Source: Mycoplasmatota bacterium
GTDB lineage: Bacteria > Bacillota_I > Bacilli_A > Acholeplasmatales > Acholeplasmataceae
Length of the DNA stretch: 64,000 nt
NCBI GenBank assembly: GCA_024650045.1
Contig: JANKMU010000001.1
Span: 62,001-126,000, forward strand
Direction of reading: 5' to 3'
The notes beneath the pieces are model-generated. The model was given only the letters and a program-made list of their open reading frames with translations, ran no database searches and had not been told where the DNA came from. A program made the translations under genes and the position numbers. Below, one piece after another: positions 34,697-44,088 of the stretch. Within the stretch, counting starts at the first letter, position 1. The number at the start of each line of letters is the position of its first letter.

Positions 34697-36106
34697 ATGA
34701 GTGCAAGTATGATTGGTGGAAGCATCATAATTATAGCAGTCAGTCTACTCATAGCGAAGCTTATACGGATCAAGTTCAAAATATTTTCTAAGCTCTTTTT
34801 GCCTAGTTCAATAATAGCTGGTTTTTTGTTGTTAATACTAGGACCAGAGGTTTTAGGAAAAGCATTAAGTGAATCATACACATATGGTATATTTAATGAA
34901 AACATTATTGAAGTTTTTAGAAGTATACCAGGGTTACTTATTACGTTTATTTTCGCTAGTTTGTTTATTGGAAGTAAGATACCTAAAATCAAAGATATCT
35001 TATTAGTTGCAGGTCCGCAAGTTTCATTTGGGCAAACCGTTGCTTGGGGACAGTATGTCATAGGCATATTAGTAACGATGCTTATTTTGACACCTATATT
35101 TGGTGCAAATCCAATGGTTGGGGCATTAATTGAGATTGCATTTGAAGGTGGTCATGGTACAGCTGCAGGTTTAGCAGATACTTTTGATGAACTAGGGTTT
35201 ACAGAAGGTAGAGATTTGGCTATGGGTTTAGCAACTATTGGTATTGTTTTTGGAGTCATATCAGGAGTTATCTTAATTAACTGGGCAGTTAGAAAATCAC
35301 ATACGAACTTTTTAAAGACTAATAAAGAGGCTGAGGAATCAAATATTTCAAATATTGTTCCTAAAGAAGAAAGAGAATCAGCTGCAGTGCTAACAGTTTC
35401 ACCTGAATCTATTGAACCTTTAGCACTGCATTTAGGAGTCATTGCATTAGCTATTGGTATTGGCAAACTAGCACTTGAGGGATTGAGACTACTTGAAAAT
35501 ATGACATGGGGTAGCGGTGATGGATTTTTAATTATCCACTATATGCCATTATTTCCACTAGCAATGCTAGGTGGTTTCGTTGTTCAGTTATTTATTTCAA
35601 AATTTGATTTCAAACATATCATCGATAGAAAAACAATTGTCAGGCTACAAGGATTAGCTCTAGATTTATTAGTCGTAAGTGCAATTGGGGGACTTTCATT
35701 AACTGTTATTGGCGAAAACATTGTCGTATTTTTAATATTAGCTTTCGTAGGTATTATGTGGAATATATTAATGTTTGTGTTTATAGCGAGACGAATGATG
35801 CCTAAGTATTGGTTTGAAAGAGGTATTGGAGATTTTGGGCAATCCATGGGGATGACTGCTTTAGGTTTAATGCTCATACGTATTGTAGATAGTGATAATA
35901 AATCAAATGCACTGTTTGCATTTGGATATAAACAATTATTATTTGAACCTATTGTTGGAGGAGGTTTAATGACTGCGATTAGTGTTCCATTAATCTTCAA
36001 TTTTGGATCAACTGCAGTCTTAATCGTCAGTATGATCTTTATGATATTTTGGTTAATTTTAGGACTATTTTACTTTGGGAAAATGAAACAATCTAGAATA
36101 TATTAG
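34697..36106 (+). CDS. gltS: Sodium/glutamate symporter, GltS family
   Basis: The 469-aa membrane protein has about eleven hydrophobic segments and GltS marks: VAGPQVSFGQTVAWGQYV near residue 105, FEGGHGTAAGLADTF near 155 and the second inverted-repeat motif GDFGQSMGMTALGL near 378. It takes up glutamate with Na+, consistent with gdhA in the same genome. The C-terminal part differs from E. coli GltS in being longer (E. coli GltS is about 400 aa). Ribosome site AGAGAGGTG. Confidence 0.88.
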   Translation: MSASMIGGSIIIIAVSLLIAKLIRIKFKIFSKLFLPSSIIAGFLLLILGPEVLGKALSESYTYGIFNENIIEVFRSIPGLLITFIFASLFIGSKIPKIKDILLVAGPQVSFGQTVAWGQYVIGILVTMLILTPIFGANPMVGALIEIAFEGGHGTAAGLADTFDELGFTEGRDLAMGLATIGIVFGVISGVILINWAVRKSHTNFLKTNKEAEESNISNIVPKEERESAAVLTVSPESIEPLALHLGVIALAIGIGKLALEGLRLLENMTWGSGDGFLIIHYMPLFPLAMLGGFVVQLFISKFDFKHIIDRKTIVRLQGLALDLLVVSAIGGLSLTVIGENIVVFLILAFVGIMWNILMFVFIARRMMPKYWFERGIGDFGQSMGMTALGLMLIRIVDSDNKSNALFAFGYKQLLFEPIVGGGLMTAISVPLIFNFGSTAVLIVSMIFMIFWLILGLFYFGKMKQSRIY

Positions 36107-36112
36107 AGTATA

Positions 36113-36160
36113 AAAAAAGATGACACCTTTATCATTCAATAAAGTCATTGTCATCTTTTT
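36113..36160. terminator. Bidirectional terminator between gltS and the rhomboid gene
   Basis: AAAAAAGATGACA and TGTCATCTTTTTT arms with partial inner pairing; A and T runs on the two sides. The rhomboid stop codon is in the loop region. Confidence 0.78.
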
Positions 36161-36788
36161 TATTCTCATTCATCATTTTTACTTGTTGCACATAATAATA
36201 AGGGTATTCTGGTGTGATAAAGAAAAATAATATAAGTCCCACAACTAGTCCACCGATATGTCCTGCCCTACTAATGCCAGGAATTACGAATGTGATAACT
36301 AAATTGATGAGCATTAATTGTCTAATCGATCGAATAGCTTGAGGGTTTAACCACTGTTTTCTAATGAAAGTTAAAGTCAACAAGCCACCCATTACACCAA
36401 AGATTGCACCACTTGCTCCAATTGTCGCTGCATTTGGACCAAAGAAGACTACAAATAAACTAGAAACAATACCAGATAATAAATAAACAATAAAATATTT
36501 GATAGGTCCTATGAGTCTTTCCATATGTCCACCAAGATAATATAGAACAAATGAATTCATAAGAAAGTGTAAAATACTACCATGTAAAATCATAGCTGTA
36601 AATATTCTATAGTAGTCTCCATCTTCGGTAACCATACTTGGAACCAGCGCTCCATAATAAATAAGGTTTTCGACAGTGAATCCATCTGTTAAAAGTAAAA
36701 CAATAACCATCATGAAATTGATGAGTAGTATTAAACTAGTAACTGGATGTAATCGATAGTAAATTTGTAATTTTTTAATAAAGTCCAT
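36132..36788 (-). CDS. Rhomboid family intramembrane serine protease
   Basis: The protein (218 aa from this start) has six membrane helices. The catalytic Ser is in GASGAIFG (helix 4) and the catalytic His in AGHIGGLVVG (helix 6); the HGSILHFLMN segment of helix 2 supplies the conserved His and Asn. It cleaves membrane proteins within the bilayer; substrates are unknown. ATG 36788 is preferred over 36857 because the longer form adds 23 residues without a ribosome site, though the site before 36788 (GGTG) is weak too. Confidence 0.9.
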   Translation of the reverse strand: MDFIKKLQIYYRLHPVTSLILLINFMMVIVLLLTDGFTVENLIYYGALVPSMVTEDGDYYRIFTAMILHGSILHFLMNSFVLYYLGGHMERLIGPIKYFIVYLLSGIVSSLFVVFFGPNAATIGASGAIFGVMGGLLTLTFIRKQWLNPQAIRSIRQLMLINLVITFVIPGISRAGHIGGLVVGLILFFFITPEYPYYYVQQVKMMNENKKDDNDFIE

Positions 36789-36857
36789 AAAGACACCACA
36801 TTTCTTATACGCAATCATTATACATAAAGAAAATGATACATTCAAGTATATTAACAA

Positions 36858-37174
36858 TACTGATGAGTTGTGCTTCTAGATTGCTTTATTAGGTGTATAT
36901 TGTGTGAAAGAACGTTTTCAATTGCTAATCTTAAGCATTTATGATACTATAAAGTGTACTTCTTGATGGATTTGTGAGTAAGAAGACAAGTTTAATGCAA
37001 CTGCCTATCTAATATAGATATGACGAATTTATAATAATATATGTTTTGAAAAAATCAAAATCAATACTATTAATAATTTAAAGCGTTGTGTGGCTTTCAC
37101 CTACAGCGTTTTTTATTATGCGAAAATTCATCAACCAGTGATTGAACGAGAAAACAAATCAAAGGAGAAAAAAT
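36858..37174 (+). promoter_or_regulatory. Promoter and long leader of the DEAD-box helicase gene
   Basis: TGATACTAT (36939-36947), an extended-10-like element, could start a leader of over 200 nt. The leader contains an AT-rich stretch and a terminator-like hairpin at 37080-37115. Long structured leaders are common for cold-induced helicase genes; that comparison is an inference. Confidence 0.5.
37080..37115 (+). terminator. Attenuator-like hairpin in the helicase leader
   Basis: Stem AAAGCGTTGT/ACAGCGTTTT (two wobbles) with a GTG/CAC inner pairing and a T run, 60 bp ahead of the helicase start and with no gene between. It therefore looks like a conditional terminator. Confidence 0.65.
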
Positions 37175-38620
37175 ATGAAATTTGAAGATCTCAATATTAT
37201 CGCACCTATATTGGATGCGATCAAAAGTGAAGGGTATACAATACCCACACCGATACAAGAACAATCTATTCCAGTCTTATTAGAAGGAAGAGATATTTTA
37301 GGAAGTGCTCAAACAGGCACGGGTAAGACTGCAGCTTTTGCAGTTCCAATTTTACAAGGCATTTATGAGGATAAGAAAAACAGTCAAGGTCAAAAACAGA
37401 TTAAAGCTCTAGTCTTAGCACCGACAAGAGAACTTGCTGAACAAATTAAAGATAGCTTTAGAGCATATGGAAAAGCTTTAGGTATTCGTTCTGATGTTGT
37501 TTATGGTGGTGTGAATCAAAAAAGCCAAGTTATATCTATCAAAAAAGGATTAGATGTATTAATTGCAACACCAGGAAGATTGTTAGATTTAATGAATCAA
37601 GGCATAGTTGATATACGTCACATTAAGTATTTTGTTTTAGATGAAGCTGATCGTATGCTTGATATGGGGTTTATTATAGATGTTAATAGAATCGTTGATA
37701 AAATTCCAAAGGATAGACAAACGATGTTATTCTCAGCAACAGTACCTAAAGAAATAACTAAGTTAGCCAATTCTTTATTAAAAGACCCAGTAAGAATTGA
37801 AGTCACACCTCCAGAAACAATGATTGAAATGATTAAACAGTCATTATATCATGTTACAAAAAAGGATAAAACAAATTTATTACTAGATATATTAGCAGAT
37901 CCAAAAGTTGTTTCAGTTCTCATCTTTACAAGAACAAAACATGGAGCTAATAAACTAGTTAAAGAATTGTTATCATATGCGGTTAAAGCAGATGCAATTC
38001 ACGGGAATAAGTCACAAAACAAAAGACAACAAGCTTTACAAGATTTTAAAAAAGGAAAAATAAGAGTTTTAGTTGCAACAGACATTGCAGCAAGAGGCAT
38101 TGATATTGATGAGTTGACTCATGTTATCAATTATGATTTACCAGAATCTGCAGAAACTTATATTCATAGAATGGGTAGAACAGGTCGTGCTGGATTATCA
38201 GGTGAAGCATATACATTCTGTAGTGCAGAAGAAGGCCACTTATTAAAGGCAATTGAAAAGCATATTAAAATGAGTATTCCATTAATTCAAAGTCATCGCT
38301 ATTCAACTAACTTTACAGGACTTATACTAACAAAGCCTAGCAAAACAAAACCTCAAACTAGAAAGAGCTCGCAACCAAGCAAGAAAAAATCATATGCAAA
38401 ACCTAGAACTTTAGATGAAGATGCAAACACGAAAGCAAATGAAAGAAGAAATAATCAAAAGAAAAACACATTTGCACAATCATTTACAGATAGTCCAAGT
38501 AAAAGAAGTCGATATAATAAATATGGACAACAAAAAAGAGATAGAAACAATTCTGATAATGACAGAACAGGTGAAACAAAAAGTTTTTCAGGTAACAAAA
38601 GAAAATCAAAATATAATTAA
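37175..38620 (+). CDS. DEAD-box ATP-dependent RNA helicase
   Basis: The protein (481 aa from this start) has all family motifs: Q motif (PTPIQEQSIPVLLEG), I (AQTGTGKTAAFAVP), Ia (APTRELAEQ), Ib (TPGRLLD), II (VLDEADRMLDMGF), III (FSATVPKE), V (TDIAARGIDI) and VI (HRMGRTGRAG). The C-terminal 100 residues are basic and low-complexity (Lys/Arg/Asn/Ser), fitting RNA binding as in CshA/RhlE-type proteins. It probably unwinds RNA in ribosome assembly or decay. ATG 37175 has the ribosome site AAAGGAG. Confidence 0.95.
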   Translation: MKFEDLNIIAPILDAIKSEGYTIPTPIQEQSIPVLLEGRDILGSAQTGTGKTAAFAVPILQGIYEDKKNSQGQKQIKALVLAPTRELAEQIKDSFRAYGKALGIRSDVVYGGVNQKSQVISIKKGLDVLIATPGRLLDLMNQGIVDIRHIKYFVLDEADRMLDMGFIIDVNRIVDKIPKDRQTMLFSATVPKEITKLANSLLKDPVRIEVTPPETMIEMIKQSLYHVTKKDKTNLLLDILADPKVVSVLIFTRTKHGANKLVKELLSYAVKADAIHGNKSQNKRQQALQDFKKGKIRVLVATDIAARGIDIDELTHVINYDLPESAETYIHRMGRTGRAGLSGEAYTFCSAEEGHLLKAIEKHIKMSIPLIQSHRYSTNFTGLILTKPSKTKPQTRKSSQPSKKKSYAKPRTLDEDANTKANERRNNQKKNTFAQSFTDSPSKRSRYNKYGQQKRDRNNSDNDRTGETKSFSGNKRKSKYN

Positions 38621-38625
38621 TAATT

Positions 38626-38654
38626 AATCCTCTAGAAATAGGGGATTATTTTTT
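38626..38654 (+). terminator. Terminator after the helicase gene
   Basis: Stem AATCCTCTA/TAGGGGATT (one wobble) with a GAAA tetraloop and a T run. Confidence 0.85.
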
Positions 38655-38675
38655 TAGTTTTGTATTGCTTTATAA

Positions 38676-38704
38676 TTGACACCATATCATTCGAATGCTA
38701 TAAT
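38676..38704 (+). promoter_or_regulatory. Consensus promoter of the RND pump operon
   Basis: TTGACA (38676-38681), 17-bp spacer, TATAAT (38699-38704), with an extended TG at -15. It is about as strong as a sigma-A promoter can look, so tight repression is expected. Confidence 0.8.
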
Positions 38705-38717
38705 CAACACATACCGA

Positions 38718-38733
38718 CCGACCGTTCGGTCGG
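38718..38733 (+). promoter_or_regulatory. TetR-type operator
   Basis: CCGACCG-TT-CGGTCGG is a perfect 7-2-7 inverted repeat, GC-rich in an AT-rich setting, placed just downstream of the -10. The last gene of the operon encodes a TetR-family regulator, so this is its likely autoregulatory operator. Confidence 0.8.
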
Positions 38734-38769
38734 ATTGTTTATTTATTAATCAACAAGGAGAATATAAAA

Positions 38770-41700
38770 ATGAGTTCGTACAGTGTCAAAAGACCAATAA
38801 CAGTTTTAATGGGCATCCTCATTATTATTGTATTAGGCATATTTTCGGTAACAAGGTTACCATTAACATTATTTCCAGATATTAACCTACCATTTGTCGT
38901 AACCATTACGCCATATGAAGGAGCAACCCCAGAAGAAGTTGAATCTGAAGTTTCAAAAAGAATTGAATCAACGGTTGCGACTATTGGAAATTTCCAAGAA
39001 GTACAATCCATGTCAAATGAACACTTTGGGATTTCAATCATTACATTTGCGGAATCATCCAATATGGATAGTGTTGTTATTGAGTTAAGAGAATTACTTA
39101 ATAATATCAGTTTTGCTGATGGTGTTGGAAATACAAGAATCTTAAGAATTAGTCCAGATATGTTGCCAGTGATGACGGTAACACTTTTTAGAACTTATGA
39201 TGAGGACTTAACTGATGATGAAACTCTTATTAGAAATACAGAATGGATCAACCGTGAAGTTCTTTTAGATTTAACGAGTATTCCAGGTGTAGCTGATGTC
39301 AATGTATCAGGAGCTGCAGATGTTGTACTCCAAGTTAACCTTGATCAAGACATACTCGATGCTTATAGCATAACGCACGATCAGGTATTATCAATTATTG
39401 AGGATCAAAACGTTGGAGGTCTTATTGGAGTTGCACTTGATTCAGGGGAATTAAGAATGCTTTACTTAGGTGACCGTCCTAGTTTATTGTCAGATATAGC
39501 ATCATTACCAATTTTAAATGATGGTGGTAATATCGTCTATTTAAGCGATTTAACAGTTGAAGGTGGTATTCATTATATTAATGCTAACACTGAAACATAC
39601 TCGAAAATTAATGGCATACAAGGTATTCAAGTATCATTCCAAAAACAATCAGATTATGGAATCACTGAAGTCACAGAAAACATTATTAATCGATTAAATT
39701 TGATTATTGATGAAGATGAAGGTGATGCACATTATACAATACTTTTGGATCAAGGCGAGTATATTAATCAAGCAGTTGGATCTGTTTTACAAAATATTAT
39801 AATCGGTGGTGTATTAGCCATCATTGTTTTATTTGTTTTCTTAAGAAATGTTAAACCAACATTGATTGTAGGATTAGCAATTCCAATATCTGTTATTGCA
39901 GCATTTATGTTAATGTATTTTACAAATGTAACATTAAACCTTGTTTCAATGGGAGGTCTAGCATTAGGTATTGGGATGCTTGTAGATAATGCTGTTGTCG
40001 TCATTGAAAACATATATCGAATGATAGGTGAAGGAAAAACTAAAGCAGAAGCTGCTATTCAAGGATCTAAACAAGTTGCAGGTGCAATCACTGCATCAAC
40101 GTTCACTACAATCGCTGTGTTTCTTCCAATAGCGTTTATAGAAGGTATGGTTGCTGATGTCTTTATGAGTATGGCATTAACGATTGCTTATTCTTTGGGT
40201 GCAAGTTTAATCATTGCATTAACATTAGTTCCAAGTATGGCATCAAGAATGCTTGATGATCAAAAAATACAAAAAGAAGGAAAAACAATTTTAAAGTTAA
40301 AGAAATGGTATAAGTCATCAGTATTGTTTACCATTAAACACAAAGCATTAACATTGCTTACAGTTATTGTATTATTAGCTGGTTCTTTATTCTTAGTCAT
40401 ATCAAAAGGGTTTATTATGTTACCAACTTCGGATGAGGGGACAATTAATGTTTCAATCTCAACAACAAGTCAAACAACCTTTGTAGCAAAAGCAAATTAC
40501 GCTGATTATCTAACCGAACAATTGATGGATATAGAAGACATTGAAACTGTCTCAACTACCATTGGTGGTGGTGGAGGATTTGGAGCTATGAGAATGATGA
40601 ATCAAGGATTAAATGCAACGATTAATTTTACAATTAATTTAAAAGAAAATAGAACGAAAACAACAGAGTATTACGACACATATATTGAAGCATTAGTTCA
40701 GAATATTGATTTAGATGAAATTGAAGGCATGAATCAAAATCAAATTCTTGAAATCAATGTTTCCGCTCAAAATAGTACAGGAGCTTTAGGTGGTACACAA
40801 GGTGTTCGAATCAAAGTAAGTGGTTATAACTTAGAGACTTTAGAAGTCATTGCAAATGATATAACTGATATATTAAATGATATTGACGATGTAATAAAAG
40901 CTGATAACGGAGTCATACAAGGTCAAGATAATGTTAAAATAACTGTTGATCGTGATCAAGCAATGGTCTATGGTTTAACCAGTCAAGATGTAATGAATAA
41001 TGTTGGTTACTTATATACCAATCTTGAAACATTAGGACAGACACAGTCGCTGACAGTAACTATTGAAGGTATTGAGTATACACTAGAGTTGCCTGTTGAA
41101 ACATTTGGTGGAGGAATTTCATTTGATTTATTTGGAGATTATCTAACATTTTTAGGTGAGATTAAACTTTTTGATTCAGCAACTCAAGGTATGATTGATA
41201 CATATATTGAAAATACTGGACAAGGCATTTATGTACCTAGTGTTATGTTACCAACATATACCATTGGGGATCCAATTCAATTTGTTGTCAATCCATATTT
41301 AAAAGTTACTGGTTCTAATACGATTGAGTTAAATCCAATAAGTGCAGATCCTACACTAGTTTCACTTAGTATTGCTCCATTATATGATGCTGATTCTGAA
41401 GACAGTGTGACCTCTATTGAGTTAATAACAGGGTTTGCAACAATTAATACAGATGGTTCTAATAGATACCTAGATGTTTCTGCTCAAGTTACAGAAGGTA
41501 AAAATGTTACACTTGTTAGTCAAGAAGTAACAAGAAGAGTCAATGAATATTTAAGTAGCACAGAGTTTACTCAGCACGGACTTGGTTATGATGTTTCATT
41601 CGAAGGTGAAAATGAAGAAATTCTTGATGCTGTATCAGAGTTAACTATTGCTGCTCTTGTAGCCATCTTATTAGTTTATATGGTGATGGCAATTCAGTTC

Positions 41701-42159
41701 CAATCACTTCTATACCCTTTAATTATTTTAGGCACTATACCTTTAGCATTTACTGGAGGTATGATGGCATTATTAGTTACAAACTCATTTTTAAGTTTAA
41801 TTTCCATTATGGGTCTTATTATTTTGATTGGTATCGTCGTTAATAACGGTATTGTTTTAATTGACTATATTAATAAGTTAAGAGAACAAGGCAAAACAGT
41901 TATGGATGCTATTGTTGAAGCTGGTCAAACAAGATTAAGACCAATTTTTATGACAGCCCTAACAACGATATTAGCTTTAACAACAATGGCAATTGGATTT
42001 GGTGAAGGTTCTGAATTATTACAACCTATGGCAATTACTGCAATTGGCGGATTGATTTATGCAACAGTATTGACATTAGTTGTTGTTCCAACGATATACG
42101 CTTTGTTTAATTTTAGAAGAATTAAGATGGAGGCAAAAGATGCAAACGACGAAGGATAA
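38770..42159 (+). CDS. RND efflux pump (AcrB/SwrC-like, HAE1 type)
   Basis: The 1129-aa protein has the RND layout: one N-terminal helix (VKRPITVLMGILIIIVLGI), a large outside loop with LFPDINLPFVVTITPYEGATPEEVE, six helices with GMLVDNAVVVIENIYR near residue 405, a second outside loop, then six more helices with GIVVNNGIVLIDYINKLREQG near 1030. It exports drugs, surfactants or lipids using the proton or sodium gradient. It resembles SwrC/YerP of Bacillus, which work without an outer membrane. No membrane-fusion protein gene is adjacent. It overlaps the tetR gene by 20 bp. Confidence 0.93.
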   Translation: MSSYSVKRPITVLMGILIIIVLGIFSVTRLPLTLFPDINLPFVVTITPYEGATPEEVESEVSKRIESTVATIGNFQEVQSMSNEHFGISIITFAESSNMDSVVIELRELLNNISFADGVGNTRILRISPDMLPVMTVTLFRTYDEDLTDDETLIRNTEWINREVLLDLTSIPGVADVNVSGAADVVLQVNLDQDILDAYSITHDQVLSIIEDQNVGGLIGVALDSGELRMLYLGDRPSLLSDIASLPILNDGGNIVYLSDLTVEGGIHYINANTETYSKINGIQGIQVSFQKQSDYGITEVTENIINRLNLIIDEDEGDAHYTILLDQGEYINQAVGSVLQNIIIGGVLAIIVLFVFLRNVKPTLIVGLAIPISVIAAFMLMYFTNVTLNLVSMGGLALGIGMLVDNAVVVIENIYRMIGEGKTKAEAAIQGSKQVAGAITASTFTTIAVFLPIAFIEGMVADVFMSMALTIAYSLGASLIIALTLVPSMASRMLDDQKIQKEGKTILKLKKWYKSSVLFTIKHKALTLLTVIVLLAGSLFLVISKGFIMLPTSDEGTINVSISTTSQTTFVAKANYADYLTEQLMDIEDIETVSTTIGGGGGFGAMRMMNQGLNATINFTINLKENRTKTTEYYDTYIEALVQNIDLDEIEGMNQNQILEINVSAQNSTGALGGTQGVRIKVSGYNLETLEVIANDITDILNDIDDVIKADNGVIQGQDNVKITVDRDQAMVYGLTSQDVMNNVGYLYTNLETLGQTQSLTVTIEGIEYTLELPVETFGGGISFDLFGDYLTFLGEIKLFDSATQGMIDTYIENTGQGIYVPSVMLPTYTIGDPIQFVVNPYLKVTGSNTIELNPISADPTLVSLSIAPLYDADSEDSVTSIELITGFATINTDGSNRYLDVSAQVTEGKNVTLVSQEVTRRVNEYLSSTEFTQHGLGYDVSFEGENEEILDAVSELTIAALVAILLVYMVMAIQFQSLLYPLIILGTIPLAFTGGMMALLVTNSFLSLISIMGLIILIGIVVNNGIVLIDYINKLREQGKTVMDAIVEAGQTRLRPIFMTALTTILALTTMAIGFGEGSELLQPMAITAIGGLIYATVLTLVVVPTIYALFNFRRIKMEAKDANDEG

Positions 42160-42727
42160 GATATTAAATATTGTTATATCTCATATAAAGAGTGGTTCAA
42201 ATTTAAAAAGTGTATCACTTGCTCAAATAGCATCAGAAGCTGAAATCGGTAAGAGTACAGTTTATGAGTATTTTAAAAGTAAAGAAGAACTTATCTCAGA
42301 AACTTACTTGTATTTGTTAAAGCATTATGAGTCTATTTTAACGAGTGATATTGAACAGATGGATTTTAAAGGTGCATTTATCGAACAAATCAAAAAGATT
42401 TTAATCGTTATGAAAGATGCAAGAACGATTATGGATGCCATTATGAATCACCAGCAAGGATCTTTTGTTGGTTTTGGGAAAAATATAGAAACTTGTATTC
42501 ATAGAATTCAAAAACAAATGGAAGAACGTTTTGAAAGCATTATTAAATTAGGGTTGATTGAAGGTGTGATTGAATACAAAGAACCCAAACCTTATATTAA
42601 AAATGTAATTCAAGCTGTTATATCAGGTTTACTTTATCAATATGTTAATCTAGAAATGCATATTGAAGAAGATGATTTGTTCGAGTTGATTTATGATCAG
42701 GTTCTACTATTAATTAAAAACAATTAG
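42140..42727 (+). CDS. TetR/AcrR-family regulator of the RND pump
   Basis: The protein (195 aa from this start) has an N-terminal TetR helix-turn-helix (VSLAQIASEAEIGKSTVYEYFKSKEELISE) and a variable C-terminal ligand domain. Co-transcription with the pump and the palindrome beside the operon promoter point to local autorepression relieved by a pump substrate. The ATG at 42140 follows a GGAGG ribosome site inside the end of the pump gene; an earlier frame start at 42080 is not used. Confidence 0.92.
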   Translation: MQTTKDKILNIVISHIKSGSNLKSVSLAQIASEAEIGKSTVYEYFKSKEELISETYLYLLKHYESILTSDIEQMDFKGAFIEQIKKILIVMKDARTIMDAIMNHQQGSFVGFGKNIETCIHRIQKQMEERFESIIKLGLIEGVIEYKEPKPYIKNVIQAVISGLLYQYVNLEMHIEEDDLFELIYDQVLLLIKNN

Positions 42728-42731
42728 TATA

Positions 42732-42770
42732 AATAACCTCTGTTTCAATTGATATAGAGGTTATTTTTTT
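42732..42770 (+). terminator. Terminator of the RND pump operon
   Basis: A 10-bp perfect stem AATAACCTCT/AGAGGTTATT with a 14-nt loop and a T run. Confidence 0.85.
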
Positions 42771-42897
42771 ATATTTTAATTCAATTTATGGCTCAGAAAT
42801 ATTTTATACTGCACTATTTCAAGTTTTTAAAAGTCAATTATTGACCATTCATCATATATTCACATTTAATTTGTATAATGTAATCGAGGTGAAATTT

Positions 42898-43221
42898 ATG
42901 AAAAAAATAAAAGCACTTGTATTCGTGTTATCTATATTACTAATTGTCGGAGTCATTTTAACAACAGTTGGATTTTATTACTTTAACTGGTTTCCTGAAA
43001 CAGAGTATTACGGTCATATGTATTCTGGTTGGATGATGCCATTTGGTATGATTGGTATGGTATTATTTTGGATTTTTATAGCTTTTGTCGTTATTACATT
43101 TTTTGAGGACAGAGAAAACTCAAAAAAGGATAGTGCACTTGAACACTTGAAAGAAAGATTATCTAAAGGTGAAATAAGCATACAAGAATACGAAGTAATT
43201 TATAAAAGGTTAAAGGATTAA
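42898..43221 (+). CDS. Two-helix membrane protein with C-terminal SHOCT domain
   Basis: The protein (107 aa from this start) has two membrane helices (about 5-27 and 43-65) and a C-terminal SHOCT motif (LEHLKERLSKGEISIQEYEVIYKRL). SHOCT is a short oligomerisation helix found in many small membrane proteins. A Trp/Met-rich loop (HMYSGWMMPFGMIGM) between the helices could bind copper, in keeping with the copper-type genes that follow 3 bp later. ATG 42898 has the ribosome site CGAGGTG. Confidence 0.82.
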   Translation: MKKIKALVFVLSILLIVGVILTTVGFYYFNWFPETEYYGHMYSGWMMPFGMIGMVLFWIFIAFVVITFFEDRENSKKDSALEHLKERLSKGEISIQEYEVIYKRLKD

Positions 43222-43224
43222 ATA

Positions 43225-43770
43225 ATGAAAAAATACATTATCTTATTATCAATTATTATTGGTGTAATTACACTGGTTGTTATGCTGTCTCCGAATAAAG
43301 AATCCAAATTGCTAGATACCTATGGTATTAATAATCTATCAACACAAAAAATGGTAGATAGTTTAGAGGAGCAAACGATTAATCCAGAAGCTCTTATTGC
43401 GAGCATTTCAGCAACTACTTTAACATTAACTACTCCAAATCAGGTTTATACATATCAAGTACCTAACACATTATTTTATCTATCGGTTGCACCATATATT
43501 AACAACACACATCCTTGTGGAACCCATAACTTGACGACATGTAGGGGAGAATTAGCAAATGAAACCTTTGAGGTAAGAATTGTTACTCAAGGTGGTTTTA
43601 TTATATTGCATGAAAATATGACAACAAACGATAATGGGTTTATGGGTATATGGTTACCAAGAAATATTGAAGGAACCATCGAGGTAAACTATCAAGGAAT
43701 GTCATCATCGTACGAAATAAGCACAACAATAGACTCTGATACTTGTTTAACAAAAATGAGGTTGACATGA
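43225..43770 (+). CDS. CueP-like copper-binding protein
   Basis: The 181-aa protein has an N-terminal membrane anchor or signal (about residues 4-22) and matches CueP: THPCGTHNLTTCRGEL with Cys98 and Cys106, GIWLPRN near 141, and a C-terminal DTCLTKM with Cys174. Salmonella CueP has three conserved cysteines at 96, 104 and 172, the same spacing. CueP holds copper in the periplasm; here it would sit on the outer face of the membrane. It lies between the SHOCT gene and an HMA-domain gene, in one tight operon. Confidence 0.87.
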   Translation: MKKYIILLSIIIGVITLVVMLSPNKESKLLDTYGINNLSTQKMVDSLEEQTINPEALIASISATTLTLTTPNQVYTYQVPNTLFYLSVAPYINNTHPCGTHNLTTCRGELANETFEVRIVTQGGFIILHENMTTNDNGFMGIWLPRNIEGTIEVNYQGMSSSYEISTTIDSDTCLTKMRLT

Positions 43771-43771
43771 A

Positions 43772-44008
43772 ATGAAAAATTATCAGTTGATTATTAGAAT
43801 AGATAGTATCACTTGTGTTGGATGTATGAATCGAATTACACAAACTTTGACAGCGATGGGTGCAGATCAGGTTGATATAGATATCTCAACAAAGATTGCG
43901 AAGATATTTTATGAAGGATTAGAAGAAGATGGTACGACTTATTTTGAGGCAGTTAATCACATGGGATACCCAAGTGAATATCTAGTTTTAATGGAAGTTG
44001 AACAATAA
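43772..44008 (+). CDS. HMA-domain (CopZ-like) metal chaperone
   Basis: The 78-aa protein is a single heavy-metal-associated domain. The metal-binding CxxC is present as SITCVGCMNRI (Cys15, Cys18), with the usual ferredoxin-like pattern. It probably carries Cu(I) in the cytoplasm; related domains can carry other soft metals. It starts one base after the CueP-like stop. No P-type copper ATPase is in this window. Confidence 0.87.
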   Translation: MKNYQLIIRIDSITCVGCMNRITQTLTAMGADQVDIDISTKIAKIFYEGLEEDGTTYFEAVNHMGYPSEYLVLMEVEQ

Positions 44009-44010
44009 AG

Positions 44011-44048
44011 ATCAAACAAAGCATGTTCTCATTGGACCATGCTTTTTG
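44011..44048 (+). terminator. Terminator of the copper-type operon
   Basis: Stem AAAGCATG/CATGCTTT extended by ATCAAA/TTTGAT pairing, with a 12-nt loop and T residues. Confidence 0.75.
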
Positions 44049-44088
44049 ATTAATGAAGTATAATGGGAATGAAAGCAGGTGGATGTTT

